In this document: one piece after another, positions 32,063 to 40,697 of the stretch
Position numbering within the stretch: position 1 is the stretch's first letter
Layout of the letters: each line of letters begins with the position of its first letter
Source: Acidobacteriota bacterium
GTDB lineage: Bacteria > Acidobacteriota > Terriglobia > Bryobacterales > Bryobacteraceae
NCBI GenBank assembly: GCA_017304135.1
Contig: JAFLBB010000040.1
Coordinates: 1-40,697, forward strand
Length of the DNA: 40,697 nucleotides
Direction of reading: 5' to 3'
The notes under the pieces: model-generated
Database searches by the model: none
What the model saw: only the letters and a program-made list of their open reading frames with translations
Told to the model about the DNA's origin: nothing
Position numbers and translations under genes: made by a program

Positions 32063-33676
32063 CTACACCACGGGCGGGCCGCCGGTGTCCTTGCGAATAT
32101 CGGTCCAGCGTTCGGGCTGGCCGGAGACGAAATCCACCACCTGGCGCTGAGCGCGCAACTTGTCCTGCAGGGTCTTGATCTCAATGCGCTGGACAGGCTG
32201 GCGGCCGCTGGCGGCGAGGGCGGCGGCGACTCCGGCGGCGTGGCCGGCGATCATCCAGACGCTTTCCAGGCGGTAACTGCTGAAAGCGACGTGGGAGAAC
32301 GAGGCGGCTCCGGGGACGAGGAGGTTGGTGCAGTGTTCCGGCGCCGGCGTGAGGGCGCGGTAGGGAATCTGGTAGGCCATGGAGGTGCGCCAGATGCGGC
32401 CCTCGTTGACGAAGGCGTGGGGCGAAACGGCGACGCGCTGCACGTGGTGGCTGTCGATGAAGTGCGAGCTGATCCCAATGGCGTCGGGCTTGCGGCGATC
32501 GGTGGCGACATCGTGTTGCGTGACGACCACGGCTCCCCGCATGCGGCGGGCCTCGCGCACATAGAGCTGGTAGGGCAGATTGCGGTTGTCAGCGAACTCT
32601 TCACGATGCAGGCCCCAGGCCTGCATCTCGCCCTGCACGGCAGCCGGCACGCGGGGATGCGTGGCGAGGAAGTGGAAGAGGCCGAGAGTGTAGTCCCAGT
32701 GATCGGCGATGATGCGCTCGCGTTGCGCGTAGGAGGCATCGGGATAGTCGAACTGCCCGCCGAAGTGGCCGAGCGAGATGATGGCGGCGGGTTTGTTGTT
32801 GACCTCGAACTTGCCGTGACGGCGGGCATAGAAGTCGAGGATCTGCGCGAGCTTGACGGGTTGGCCCGCGGCGGAGGAGGCGCGGAGCCAGTTTTCGAGC
32901 AGGGCGAAGCGGGCCGGATCGTAGCGTTGCGGTTTGGGGATGGCGACGCGCAGGGCGGGGTCGTTGGCGAAGGTGGGGCGGAAGTTGTAGTTCATCACGC
33001 CGCGGTGGGCATCGCCCTCCTTGAGCTCGCGAGCCCAGGCGGTGATGGCCGGCAGCAGGTTACCTTTGGCATCGACGGTGGCGGCCTGGACGGGGGTTTT
33101 CTCGAAGCGGACGCCGGCGGCTTCCTCGTTGAATTCGGCGCGGGATTCGCGGCCAAAGCGGTAGGGGACACCGGCGCGGGCCATGAGGTCGCCTTCGTAG
33201 CCGGCGTCGATGAAGACGGAAGCGGAGAGGGTGGAGCGGTCAGAGAGGGTCACGGCGGTGATGCGCGCGCCGGCGGTAACGGCCTTTTCCACGCGCAGGC
33301 CGAACTTCACGGTGACTCCGGCTTCGCGGAGCATGTCGAGGTAGACCTTCTCGGCGACCGAGGATTCAAAGTAGAACTCGGGCTTGCCGGTGGCGTAGTG
33401 GTCGCCGAGGCGGCGGTAGAACTCCAGGGCGATGCCGCCGATGGTCCAACTGAGCATGTGCTCGGATTCGGCGGTATTGATGCCGCTGGTGCTGAGGCCG
33501 CCGATGTGGCGGGTGGGTTCGATGAGGACGACGCGGGCCCCCTCACGGGCGGCGGCGATGGCGGCGGCGATGCCGCAGGGGACGCCCCCGTAGACGGCGA
33601 CATCGTACTGGGTGCGGGGCGCTGGCGCGGCGGCGAGGCCGGCGGCCTGGAGGAAGTGGCGGCGGGAGTGCGTCAT
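32063..33676 (-). CDS. Tat-exported FAD-dependent oxidoreductase
   Basis: 537 residues. The leader SRRHFLQAAGLAAAPAP is a twin-arginine signal, so the folded flavoprotein is exported. The FAD motif reads VAVYGGVPCGIAAAIAAARE (the usual GxGxxG is GGxPxGI, as in the FAD_oxidored family of secreted acidobacterial and planctomycete enzymes), followed by VLIEPTRHIGGLSTSG. Other family marks are FIDAGYEGDLMARAGVPYRF and a late GAASFSHVAFSSYRLESVWM, the substrate and flavin-binding C-terminal part. Its substrate is not known; related enzymes act on sugars or glycan-like compounds. It lies 221 bases downstream of the LysR gene on the same strand and could be read with it. Confidence 0.85.
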   Translation of the reverse strand: MTHSRRHFLQAAGLAAAPAPRTQYDVAVYGGVPCGIAAAIAAAREGARVVLIEPTRHIGGLSTSGINTAESEHMLSWTIGGIALEFYRRLGDHYATGKPEFYFESSVAEKVYLDMLREAGVTVKFGLRVEKAVTAGARITAVTLSDRSTLSASVFIDAGYEGDLMARAGVPYRFGRESRAEFNEEAAGVRFEKTPVQAATVDAKGNLLPAITAWARELKEGDAHRGVMNYNFRPTFANDPALRVAIPKPQRYDPARFALLENWLRASSAAGQPVKLAQILDFYARRHGKFEVNNKPAAIISLGHFGGQFDYPDASYAQRERIIADHWDYTLGLFHFLATHPRVPAAVQGEMQAWGLHREEFADNRNLPYQLYVREARRMRGAVVVTQHDVATDRRKPDAIGISSHFIDSHHVQRVAVSPHAFVNEGRIWRTSMAYQIPYRALTPAPEHCTNLLVPGAASFSHVAFSSYRLESVWMIAGHAAGVAAALAASGRQPVQRIEIKTLQDKLRAQRQVVDFVSGQPERWTDIRKDTGGPPVV

Positions 33677-33897
33677 GGTTTGTGTTTCCTGGCAAGCGGT
33701 GCGGGCGGCATGAGGAACGTGCCGCGGCGCAAGGGGAGTTGCTCACGCCGGGTTGTCCACGGAGGGCGGACACCGATCCGCACGGTGACCATGACGCGAT
33801 CGTATCACTGGAGGAGCGGCCGCAGCGCCGCGCAACAGGGGGAATGCACAACTCGGGAAGCCGGCGTCGCGGGTGACAGGGCAGGCCGCGGCGCGGG

Positions 33898-34782
33898 CTA
33901 CTCCAGCGGAAGCGTCCGGGCGATGGCGATGAATTCGCGCGCGGCGGGCGCCAGCGGCGACGACTCGTGGCGGACCATTTCGACGACGCCAACCGGAGGC
34001 CTGGCGCGAGTGGGGATGAGGCGCAGGGACTGCGAGGCCAGGTCTTCCTTCAAAGTCCAGCCGGGCAGGAGCGAGTAGCCGATGCCGGCGCGGAGGACGG
34101 CGCGAATGGCGTCGGCGTTGTCGAAGCGCATGATCGTGTTGGGCTCCAGGCGCTGGCGGTCGAAGAACTGGTCGATCAGGACATCCAGTCGGCTGCCTTT
34201 GCGAAAGCCGATGAACGAGGCCTTGGCCAGTTGGGGGAGCAGTGGGCGAGGAGGAATGGCGGGATCGCCCGTGACCAGGGCGAGTCCGAAGTTCCAGCGG
34301 GCCAGGACCTCGAAACCAGGCTCGATTTTCCGCAACGGCGCAACCAGCAGGGCGAGATCGAGCCGGCCCTGCCGGGCGCTGGTGAGCAGCTCGTCGCTGG
34401 CGCCCGTTTCCACCGTCAGGCGGACCTCGGGGAAGCGGGCGCGAAAGCGGCGCAGGAGCTGCGGCAGCCAGTGGCTGCTCAACGTGGGCCCGCTGCCGAC
34501 GCGAACCACGCCGCGGCGCAGCCCGCGCCACTCCTCGATCGCCAGCTTGCCCGCCTCGACCTGGGCCACCACGCTTTTGGCGTAGGGCAGCAGGACCTGC
34601 GCGGCGGCGCTCAGCTGAATGCCCCGCCCGGCCTTCTCGTAGAGCCGGACACCGAGCTCAAACTCGATTTGCTTCAACTGTTTGTGGACCGCGGCAGGAG
34701 TCAGGTGGAGCAGCCGCGCGGTGGCCGCCAGGCTGCCCGTTTCGGCGAGCACGGCCAACGTCCGCAGGGGGTCCAGGTTCAT
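33898..34782 (-). CDS. LysR-family transcriptional regulator
   Basis: 294 residues. The N-terminal winged helix is typical: MNLDPLRTLAVLAETGSLAA, then ARLLHLTPAAVHKQLKQIEF and ELGVRLYEKAGRG. The effector domain starts near residue 93 with the LysR strand VRVGSGPTLSSHWLPQLLRR and has a second part with GIGYSLLPGWTLK. ATG 34782 is the start, divergent from the TonB receptor gene with 75 bases between start codons, so it probably controls the receptor, transporter and hydrolase genes and its own expression. The region between has a TGA-N4-TCA dyad. The inducer is unknown; a sugar or sugar acid is likely from the neighbours. Confidence 0.92.
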   Translation of the reverse strand: MNLDPLRTLAVLAETGSLAATARLLHLTPAAVHKQLKQIEFELGVRLYEKAGRGIQLSAAAQVLLPYAKSVVAQVEAGKLAIEEWRGLRRGVVRVGSGPTLSSHWLPQLLRRFRARFPEVRLTVETGASDELLTSARQGRLDLALLVAPLRKIEPGFEVLARWNFGLALVTGDPAIPPRPLLPQLAKASFIGFRKGSRLDVLIDQFFDRQRLEPNTIMRFDNADAIRAVLRAGIGYSLLPGWTLKEDLASQSLRLIPTRARPPVGVVEMVRHESSPLAPAAREFIAIARTLPLE

Positions 34783-34799
34783 CCTTTCCTCATGGTAAA

Positions 34800-34809
34800 T
34801 GATTCGTCA
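34800..34809. promoter_or_regulatory. Candidate LysR-binding dyad
   Basis: TGATTCGTCA has TGA and TCA arms around four bases in the short divergent region between the LysR gene and the TonB receptor gene. LysR proteins bind interrupted dyads of a similar kind. The match is short and tentative. Confidence 0.3.
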
Positions 34810-34857
34810 CTAACTTTCGCTTGTGCTCAAGGCAAAGCTGCGTCATGTTTCAACGTG

Positions 34858-37800
34858 ATGAAACCTCGCTGCTTTCTATCAAGCCTCGTGGCTGCGCTCC
34901 TATTCGCTTCCGTGCTGCCGGCGCAGACCGCACAAATCACGGGACGCATAACGGACTCCACGCAATCGGTCATGGTGGGCGCCAAGGTGTTTGTGACGAA
35001 CACCGATACCGGCGTCCGGAGGGAGATTGCCACAAACAACGAAGGCTATTTCACGGCGCCGTTGCTGGCTCGCGGGACGTACCGCGTGGAGGTGCAACAG
35101 GCGGGCTTCAAGAGTTCGGTTCGTGACGGCATGACGCTGGATGAAGGCGGCTCACTGCGCACGGACTTCGTGCTTGAGGTGGGCGCGGTGACCGAGTCAG
35201 TGGAGGTCAGCGGCGCGGCGCCGCTGCTGGAGACCGAGCGGCCGACGTTGAGCACGGTGATCACGAACCAGAAGATCCTCGACCTGCCGACGGTGGGCCG
35301 AAACCCGCTGCAATTTGCGCTGCTGGTTCCCGGCGTGCGCGCGGTGGGGTTATTCGGCGACCTGCCGGTGAGCGCGTTTGACGGTTCGCGCGCTTCCATT
35401 GGCGGCGGCAGCCCGAGCGGCAACAACTACATGGTGGATGGCATCGCGGCGGAGAACTTCACCTCGGGCGGCCTGCAGACGCCGCTCTCGGTGGATGCCA
35501 CCGAGGAGTTCCGCATCATCGTGCGCAACCCTTCGGCCGAGTATGGGCGCACCGGCGGCGGCGTGATCAACCTGATCAGCAAGAGCGGGACGAACGAGTT
35601 CCACGGTTCGGCGTATTACTTCCACCGCAACGAGAACATGAATGCGACGGACTTCTTCCTGAACCGCGCCGGGCGGTCGAAGGCGCCGCTCACGTTCAAT
35701 CAATACGGAGCGACGATTGGGGGGCCGATCAAAAAGGACAAGACGTTCTTCTTCTTCAATTGGGAGGTGTTCAGCGACCGCAGGGTGGCGCAGACCTTCC
35801 GGACCGTGCCGACGGCCTTGCAGAAGGCGGGCGACTTTTCGCGCACGCTGGACAACCAGGGCCGGCTGACGGTGATCTATGATCCGCTCACGACGGTGGT
35901 GAACCCGGCCGCCCCGGCGCAGCGCATCCGCACGGCGTTTGCCGGCAATGTGCTTCCGGCGAGCCGGGTCTCGGCGGCCGCGCGGGCCATGATGGGCTAC
36001 TATCCGGCGCCGAATACAACCGGCGCGCAGTTTACCGAAGCCAATAACTTCCTCGGCCTTGGTTCAGCGCCGCAGGACAAGGATATATACGGCATCAGGA
36101 TCGACCACTACTTCACGCCGAGCCGCCGCATCGCCGGCCGCTACACGTATGACTACACCTTCCGAGGGGTGGCCAATTTTTATGGCAACGAGGCGGAGTT
36201 GCAGAACTCGCCGCTGCCGTTTGACCGCGACAGCTACATGCTGAATTACACGGACTCGCTGGCCTCGAACTGGCTGCTGGAAATGCGCGCCGGCCTCAAC
36301 CGGTATGGCGCCAACCGCGTACCGCGCAGCCTGGGTTTCGATCAGACCAAAATCGGGCTTCCGTCCCGGTTGAATGATCAGATGCAGATGCGGGTGTTTC
36401 CCACGCTGCGGCCAGGGGACTTGACGGGTCTGGGAACGGGAAATGACGATGTGCTCACCCAGGCAAACTACGCATGGTCCTATGCCGGGTCAGTGACCTG
36501 GATTCGCGGCGCACACTCCATCAAGATGGGGTCGGAAAACCGGGTCTACCAGCTCAACAACACGCAGATCAGCGGCGCGGTTCCGCTGCAATTCGACATG
36601 GGCCGCTCATTGACGCAAGGCCCCAATCCGAATGTCGCCGCCAGCAATGCCGGCTACGGCGCGGCCACGATGATGCTCGGCTACACCACCGCGGGCAGCA
36701 TCGGGCGTTGGGCGACCTCGACCTACACGGTGAAGAACTTCGCGCTGTTCGTGCAGGACGACTGGAAGGTCCGCCCCAACCTGACACTGAATCTCGGGCT
36801 GCGTTGGGAGGTCGAACCGGGCATGACCGACCGCTTTAACGCCATCACCAATTTCGATCCGGTGGCGACGTCGCGCGTGGGAAATGTGCCGCTGCGCGGC
36901 GGCATGGTTTTCCCGGGCGTGGGCGGAGTCGGCCGCGGCCATCGCGAAACGGAGTACACCAACTGGCAACCGCGCCTCGGCCTTGCCTGGCAGGTGTTGC
37001 CCAGAACAGTGGTCCGCGCCGGCTACGGCATATCCTTCCTGCCGACCAGCGGCCATACGGTGACCTACCCTCGCACGGGTTTCGCACTGAACACGCCGAT
37101 GATCGCCACGCAGGATTTCCTGCCCGTGGAAACGCTGGCCAACCCGTTTTCGGCTGGAGTGCTGGAGCCGACCAAGAGCAGCCTTGGCCTGCTCACCGGG
37201 CTCGGGCTGAGTGTGGGTGGCAACTACCGCGGCCTGAAGCGGGGTTACAGCCAGCAATGGAATTTCAATGTCCAGCGCGAGCTGCCGGGGCAGTGGGTGG
37301 TGGAGGTTGGCTACATGGGCAACCGCGGTACGGGAATGCCGGCGAACGCCGCATTTGACTATCTGCCCAATGTGGCTCGCGCGTTGGGCAACGACCTGCA
37401 GACTCAGGTGGCCAATCCCTTCTTCGGCATCGTGACCGTGGGCAACCTCAGTCTGCCGACGGTGAGCCGGGCTACGCTGTTGGATACCTACCCGCAGTTT
37501 CAGGGCGCCAGCGGGCTCGACTCGTGGGCCGACTCGATCTATCACGCCGCGACGCTGCGCGTGGAAAAGCGCTTCTCGCATGGCCTGAGCACGATCATCA
37601 GCTACACCTTCTCCAAGCTGATTGACAACAACCTGGGCAACGGCAGCAACGGGTTCAACGACAGCGGGGCCAACGATGTGCAGAATTGGGAGAACATCGC
37701 CGCCGAGCGCGCGGTGTCGACCAGCGACCTGCCGCAGCGGGTGGTGGTTTCGTTGAGCTATGAACTGCCGTTTGGCACGGGCACCACGGGCGCGGTCCGC

Positions 37801-38247
37801 CACGTCGTGCACGGCTGGCAGTTGAACTCGATCGTGCAGGCGCAGAGCGGAAACGTGCTCTCGGTGACGGCCAACGCTCCAGCCTTCGGAGGCAACCGGC
37901 CCAACGTAGTGGGCGACCCCTCGCTGGACAACCCGACCATCAACATGTGGCTCAACCGCAATGCGTTCACCACGATTCAGCCGTTCACCTTCGGGAACAG
38001 CCCGCGCAACCTGCCGCGCACCCGCACGGACGGCCTCTTTCAGTGGGACTTCTCGGTGTTGAAGAACTTCCGCGTCACGGAACGCTTCAAGCTGCAGTTC
38101 CGCGGCGAATTCTTCAACCTGACGAACACGCCGACGTTCGGCAATCCCGGCGCCAACATCAACGGCGGCAATTTCGGGCAGATAACCAACATCGCCACGA
38201 ACACCCAACCGCGTCAGGTCCAACTCGGACTCAAGCTGTATTTCTGA
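34858..38247 (+). CDS. TonB-dependent receptor with carboxypeptidase-regulatory-like domain, 1129 aa
   Basis: ATG 34858 starts MKPRCFLSSLVAALLFASVL followed by PAQTAQ, a signal peptide; the frame is open far to the left but only as an antisense shadow of the LysR gene. Residues 22-110 are a carboxypeptidase-regulatory-like beta-sandwich (ITGRITDSTQSVMVGAKVFV, then GYFTAPLLARGTYRVEVQQA). The plug follows, with RNPLQFALLVPGVR and NNYMVDGIAAENF. The barrel has the usual acidobacterial marks such as GRTGGGVINLISKSGTNEFH and GSAYYFHRNENMN, then ATIGGPIKKDKTFFFFNWEV. It ends with QVQLGLKLYF, whose last Phe fits an outer-membrane barrel. It probably imports oligosaccharides or sugar derivatives, being followed by an MFS transporter and a hydrolase. 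Confidence 0.92.
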   Translation: MKPRCFLSSLVAALLFASVLPAQTAQITGRITDSTQSVMVGAKVFVTNTDTGVRREIATNNEGYFTAPLLARGTYRVEVQQAGFKSSVRDGMTLDEGGSLRTDFVLEVGAVTESVEVSGAAPLLETERPTLSTVITNQKILDLPTVGRNPLQFALLVPGVRAVGLFGDLPVSAFDGSRASIGGGSPSGNNYMVDGIAAENFTSGGLQTPLSVDATEEFRIIVRNPSAEYGRTGGGVINLISKSGTNEFHGSAYYFHRNENMNATDFFLNRAGRSKAPLTFNQYGATIGGPIKKDKTFFFFNWEVFSDRRVAQTFRTVPTALQKAGDFSRTLDNQGRLTVIYDPLTTVVNPAAPAQRIRTAFAGNVLPASRVSAAARAMMGYYPAPNTTGAQFTEANNFLGLGSAPQDKDIYGIRIDHYFTPSRRIAGRYTYDYTFRGVANFYGNEAELQNSPLPFDRDSYMLNYTDSLASNWLLEMRAGLNRYGANRVPRSLGFDQTKIGLPSRLNDQMQMRVFPTLRPGDLTGLGTGNDDVLTQANYAWSYAGSVTWIRGAHSIKMGSENRVYQLNNTQISGAVPLQFDMGRSLTQGPNPNVAASNAGYGAATMMLGYTTAGSIGRWATSTYTVKNFALFVQDDWKVRPNLTLNLGLRWEVEPGMTDRFNAITNFDPVATSRVGNVPLRGGMVFPGVGGVGRGHRETEYTNWQPRLGLAWQVLPRTVVRAGYGISFLPTSGHTVTYPRTGFALNTPMIATQDFLPVETLANPFSAGVLEPTKSSLGLLTGLGLSVGGNYRGLKRGYSQQWNFNVQRELPGQWVVEVGYMGNRGTGMPANAAFDYLPNVARALGNDLQTQVANPFFGIVTVGNLSLPTVSRATLLDTYPQFQGASGLDSWADSIYHAATLRVEKRFSHGLSTIISYTFSKLIDNNLGNGSNGFNDSGANDVQNWENIAAERAVSTSDLPQRVVVSLSYELPFGTGTTGAVRHVVHGWQLNSIVQAQSGNVLSVTANAPAFGGNRPNVVGDPSLDNPTINMWLNRNAFTTIQPFTFGNSPRNLPRTRTDGLFQWDFSVLKNFRVTERFKLQFRGEFFNLTNTPTFGNPGANINGGNFGQITNIATNTQPRQVQLGLKLYF

Positions 38248-38279
38248 GCGGCTGAACGACGGGCTCGAGAGGCGCCGAC

Positions 38280-39509
38280 ATGAAGCAAGCATGGTGGACG
38301 GTGTGCCTGTTCTGGATGATCTACTTCCTGAATCAGGCGGACCGGCAGGTGATCTTCTCCGTCATGCCGCTGGTGAAGGCGGAACTGGCGCTGGACGACG
38401 CCTTGCTGGGGCTGTTCGGCTCGGTGTTTTTTTGGATCTACGGAATCCTCGTGCCGGTGGCCGGCGTGCTCGGGGATTCCTGGAGCCGGAAGAAGATCAT
38501 CGTTACGGCGCTGCTGGTGTGGAGCGCCGCCACGTTCTCTTCGGGATTCGCGATTGGCTTCCTGATGCTGGTGAGCCTTCGCGGGCTCACGGCGTTCGGT
38601 GAGGCTTTCTACTACCCATCGGCGAACTCCATCCTCTCCGATCTGCATGGGACGCGAACACGGGCGACGGCGATGGCCATTCACCAGACGAGCGTTTATT
38701 TCGGAACAGTGGTGAGCGGGGCCGCCGCGGGCTGGATCGGCCAGACCTACGGCTGGCGCCCGGCCTTTTACTTCTTCGGCGGTATTGGCCTTGTGGTGGC
38801 AGTGCTGGCCCTCACCACGCTCCAGGACCCCCGCCGCGGCGCCGCCGATCAAGCGCGCGTGGAGAGCATTCCCCTCGGCGAGCGCATCCGGGAGATGCTC
38901 GCCTGCCCCACCGGATTGCTGCTGACGGCCGCCTTCCTCGGCTTCATCCTGGTGAACGCCGCGTATCTCACGTGGACTCCGACGCTGCTCTACCGCAAGT
39001 TCGGCATGAGCCTCGCCGAGGCGGGTTTCCACGCTACCTTCTGGCACCACATCGGGGCGGCGGTGGGCGTTCTGGCGGGGGGCAAACTGACAGACCACCT
39101 GGCGCTGAAGGACCGCATCTGGCGGCCGCGCATACAAGTGGTGGGATTGGTGCTGGGGGCGCCGTTCATCTACCTGTTGGGGATGGCCTCGGAGCGCAAC
39201 GTCGTCTTCGCGGCGTTGACGCTGTTCGGTGTCTTCCGCGGGCTCTACGACTCGAACCTGTTCACCTCCCTGTACGAGGTGATCCGGCCCGCATCGCGCG
39301 CCACGGCGACGGGACTGATGCTGGCCGTGGCGTTCCTGGGCGGCGGTTTCGCCCCGGTGATCATCGGCTGGCTGGGGAAGCGCTTCACGTTGGGAACGGC
39401 GCTGGCCTCGACGTCGGCCTGCTACCTGTTTGCGGCGGCGGCCATTGGCCTGGCCACGGTGGTGTACTTCCGCAACGATGCGCGGAGGGCCATGGGGAGC
39501 GCCGAATGA
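38280..39509 (+). CDS. MFS transporter
   Basis: 409 residues with the twelve hydrophobic segments of major facilitator proteins. Start ATG 38280 has GAGAGG about 10 bases upstream. It opens with MIYFLNQADRQVIFSVMPLV, typical of the anion/sugar-acid transporter (ACS) branch; a loop motif like GVLGDSWSRKKIIV is the conserved MFS motif between helices 2 and 3. The second half has its counterpart near GGKLTDHLALKDRIWRPRIQ. It lies 32 bases after the receptor gene, so they form one operon; it would move across the inner membrane what the receptor brings into the periplasm. The substrate is not shown by sequence. Confidence 0.88.
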   Translation: MKQAWWTVCLFWMIYFLNQADRQVIFSVMPLVKAELALDDALLGLFGSVFFWIYGILVPVAGVLGDSWSRKKIIVTALLVWSAATFSSGFAIGFLMLVSLRGLTAFGEAFYYPSANSILSDLHGTRTRATAMAIHQTSVYFGTVVSGAAAGWIGQTYGWRPAFYFFGGIGLVVAVLALTTLQDPRRGAADQARVESIPLGERIREMLACPTGLLLTAAFLGFILVNAAYLTWTPTLLYRKFGMSLAEAGFHATFWHHIGAAVGVLAGGKLTDHLALKDRIWRPRIQVVGLVLGAPFIYLLGMASERNVVFAALTLFGVFRGLYDSNLFTSLYEVIRPASRATATGLMLAVAFLGGGFAPVIIGWLGKRFTLGTALASTSACYLFAAAAIGLATVVYFRNDARRAMGSAE

Positions 39510-39579
39510 GGACACGGCGAACCGTGGCGGCGCCGGCCGTCTTCCCCCTGCCGGGCATGGCGGAGACAGGAGTGGGTTT

Positions 39580-40697
39580 GTGACGCGCAGAGAACTGCTC
39601 TATACCGCGGCGCTTTCGGCGCAGAGCGGGCCCAGCACGGCATTTGTGCGGGTGAGCCAGGCAGACCAGCGCTACTTCGAACTGAGCGATGGCTCGCCCT
39701 ACATCCCCATCGGCAACAACATCTGCTGGGAGCGCTACCTGACCGAAGAGAAGGCGGTGCTGGCGAAGATGGAGGAGCGCTATCGCGCGCTCGCCGCCAA
39801 CGGCGGCAACTTCACACGGCTCTGGCTCAGTTCTCCGTTCTACGACCTGGAACCTCGCCGGCCGGGCGACTTCGACGCGGCAGCGGCACGCCACCTGGAG
39901 CAGTTGCTGGCCATCGCGAGGCGGCACGGCATCCGCGTGAAGCTCTGCCTGGAGCACTTCCGTTCGATGGACTACGCGCCGCCGGCCTTTCCCGGCTCGG
40001 TTTCAATGTCGCGGGCGGAGTTCGGCACGAGCAAGGGCGGGCCGTTCGCGGACATGACCCACTACTTCACGTCGGCGGAAGGGAAAGAGGCGTTCCTGCG
40101 TAAGCTCGATTTCTACGCGAGCAAGTGGAAGGACGAGCCTGCCATCTTCGGCTGGGAGTTGTGGAACGAGATCAACGCGGTGCAGGGGAAGGGCTGGAGA
40201 GAGTGGACCAAGGCCATGCTGCCCGAGTTGAAGCGGCGGTTTCCGAACCACCTCGCCCTGCAGAGCCTGGGCAGTTTTGACCGCGAGACGGCGCGCGACT
40301 ATTACCGCGCCATCTGCACGGATGCCGGCAACGAGGTGGCGCAGATCCACCGCTATCTCGATCTGGGCGCGCAACTGGATGTGTGTAAGGGTCCGATGGA
40401 TGTGCTGGCGGCCGATGCCGTGCGGGAGTTGCAGTCCTACCAGCCTGGTCGGCCGGTGGTGCTGTCGGAAGTGGGCGCGGTGGAGCCGCGGCACGCGGGT
40501 CCGTGGAAGCTCTACGAGCGGGACGCACAAGGCACGCTGCTGCACGACCTGTTGTTCGCGCCGTTTTTCAGCGGCGCGGCGGGTCCTGGGCAAGCCTGGC
40601 ATTGGGATCATTACGTGGAAAAGCACAACCTCTGGTGGCATTTCAACAGATTTGCCGAAGCGATCAAAGGCATCGACCCGCGAAGCGAGCGCTTTGA
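39580..40697 (+). CDS. GH5-like glycoside hydrolase (partial, runs off the end)
   Basis: The last gene, cut by the window edge; 372 codons are visible from GTG 39580 (a weak GGAG lies about 15 bases before). The start has MTRRELLYTAALSAQSG, a Tat-like leader. The mature protein is a TIM-barrel hydrolase of the cellulase/mannanase type: SPYIPIGNNICWERY near the N-terminus, NGGNFTRLWLSSPF, then the acid/base Glu in GWELWNEIN (about residue 198) and the nucleophile Glu in VVLSEVGAV (about 296), both in the GH5-family positions, and WHWDHYVEKHNLWWH near the visible end. It is 70 bases after the transporter gene on the same strand and so part of the sugar operon. Substrate specificity cannot be set. 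Confidence 0.85.
   Translation, partial: MTRRELLYTAALSAQSGPSTAFVRVSQADQRYFELSDGSPYIPIGNNICWERYLTEEKAVLAKMEERYRALAANGGNFTRLWLSSPFYDLEPRRPGDFDAAAARHLEQLLAIARRHGIRVKLCLEHFRSMDYAPPAFPGSVSMSRAEFGTSKGGPFADMTHYFTSAEGKEAFLRKLDFYASKWKDEPAIFGWELWNEINAVQGKGWREWTKAMLPELKRRFPNHLALQSLGSFDRETARDYYRAICTDAGNEVAQIHRYLDLGAQLDVCKGPMDVLAADAVRELQSYQPGRPVVLSEVGAVEPRHAGPWKLYERDAQGTLLHDLLFAPFFSGAAGPGQAWHWDHYVEKHNLWWHFNRFAEAIKGIDPRSERF

Noticed and set aside
33967..34857. N-terminal extension of the TonB receptor frame
   Set aside because: Antisense to the LysR gene; the signal peptide at 34858 fixes the true start.

Overview
The window is high-GC bacterial chromosome that most resembles Acidobacteriota of the Bryobacterales/Solibacter type. 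The indications are family-level, read by eye: a large carboxypeptidase-regulatory-domain TonB-dependent receptor, an acidobacterial VWFA-related pseudogene, a sigma factor paired with a Ser/Thr kinase-TPR protein, Tat-secreted sugar enzymes, FG-GAP/VCBS proteins and a PEP-CTERM protein. No database search was possible, so lineage and function calls rest on recognisable motifs and context.

Layout. 0-5 kb: the start of an exported protein, two small envelope proteins, a RelE/HigB-type toxin with XRE antitoxin, a secreted FG-GAP protein and a GH28 pectinase-like enzyme. 5.0-9.3 kb: an intact tRNA-Thr(CGU) and, 4.07 kb downstream, an exact 47-bp copy of its 3' half. Both copies are followed by related terminators and a related 28-bp motif, so the segment looks like an integrated or duplicated island. 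It holds an Rrf2 regulator coupled to a GltD-like flavoprotein that is broken and joined, through a scrap of c-type cytochrome, to the C-terminal half of a TonB receptor. 9.6-17.1 kb: two secreted proteins built from one repeated domain of about 105 residues, an ECF sigma/anti-sigma pair, a secreted IPT-like protein and a TPR-CHAT protease-like membrane protein. 17.1-20.9 kb: a YgaP-like membrane protein, an ECF sigma factor with a fused zinc-finger anti-sigma domain, one intact transglutaminase-like gene and four decayed genes (VWFA, two GH130, one glycosyltransferase). 20.8-31.9 kb: a 2392-residue RHS protein behind a PEP-CTERM gene, diverging from an ECF sigma/Ser-Thr kinase operon. 32-40.7 kb: a Tat-exported FAD oxidoreductase, a LysR regulator, and the LysR-divergent TonB receptor - MFS transporter - GH5-like hydrolase cluster, which runs off the end.

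The main themes are carbohydrate acquisition (GH28, TonB receptor/MFS/GH5, dead GH130s), surface and exported proteins, and dense envelope signalling: three ECF sigma factors, one anti-sigma factor, one sigma/anti-sigma fusion and one kinase. The most unusual parts are the tRNA-bounded island with its chimeric ORF, the repeated-domain proteins and the giant RHS/PEP-CTERM locus. No integrase, transposase or CRISPR array was seen.
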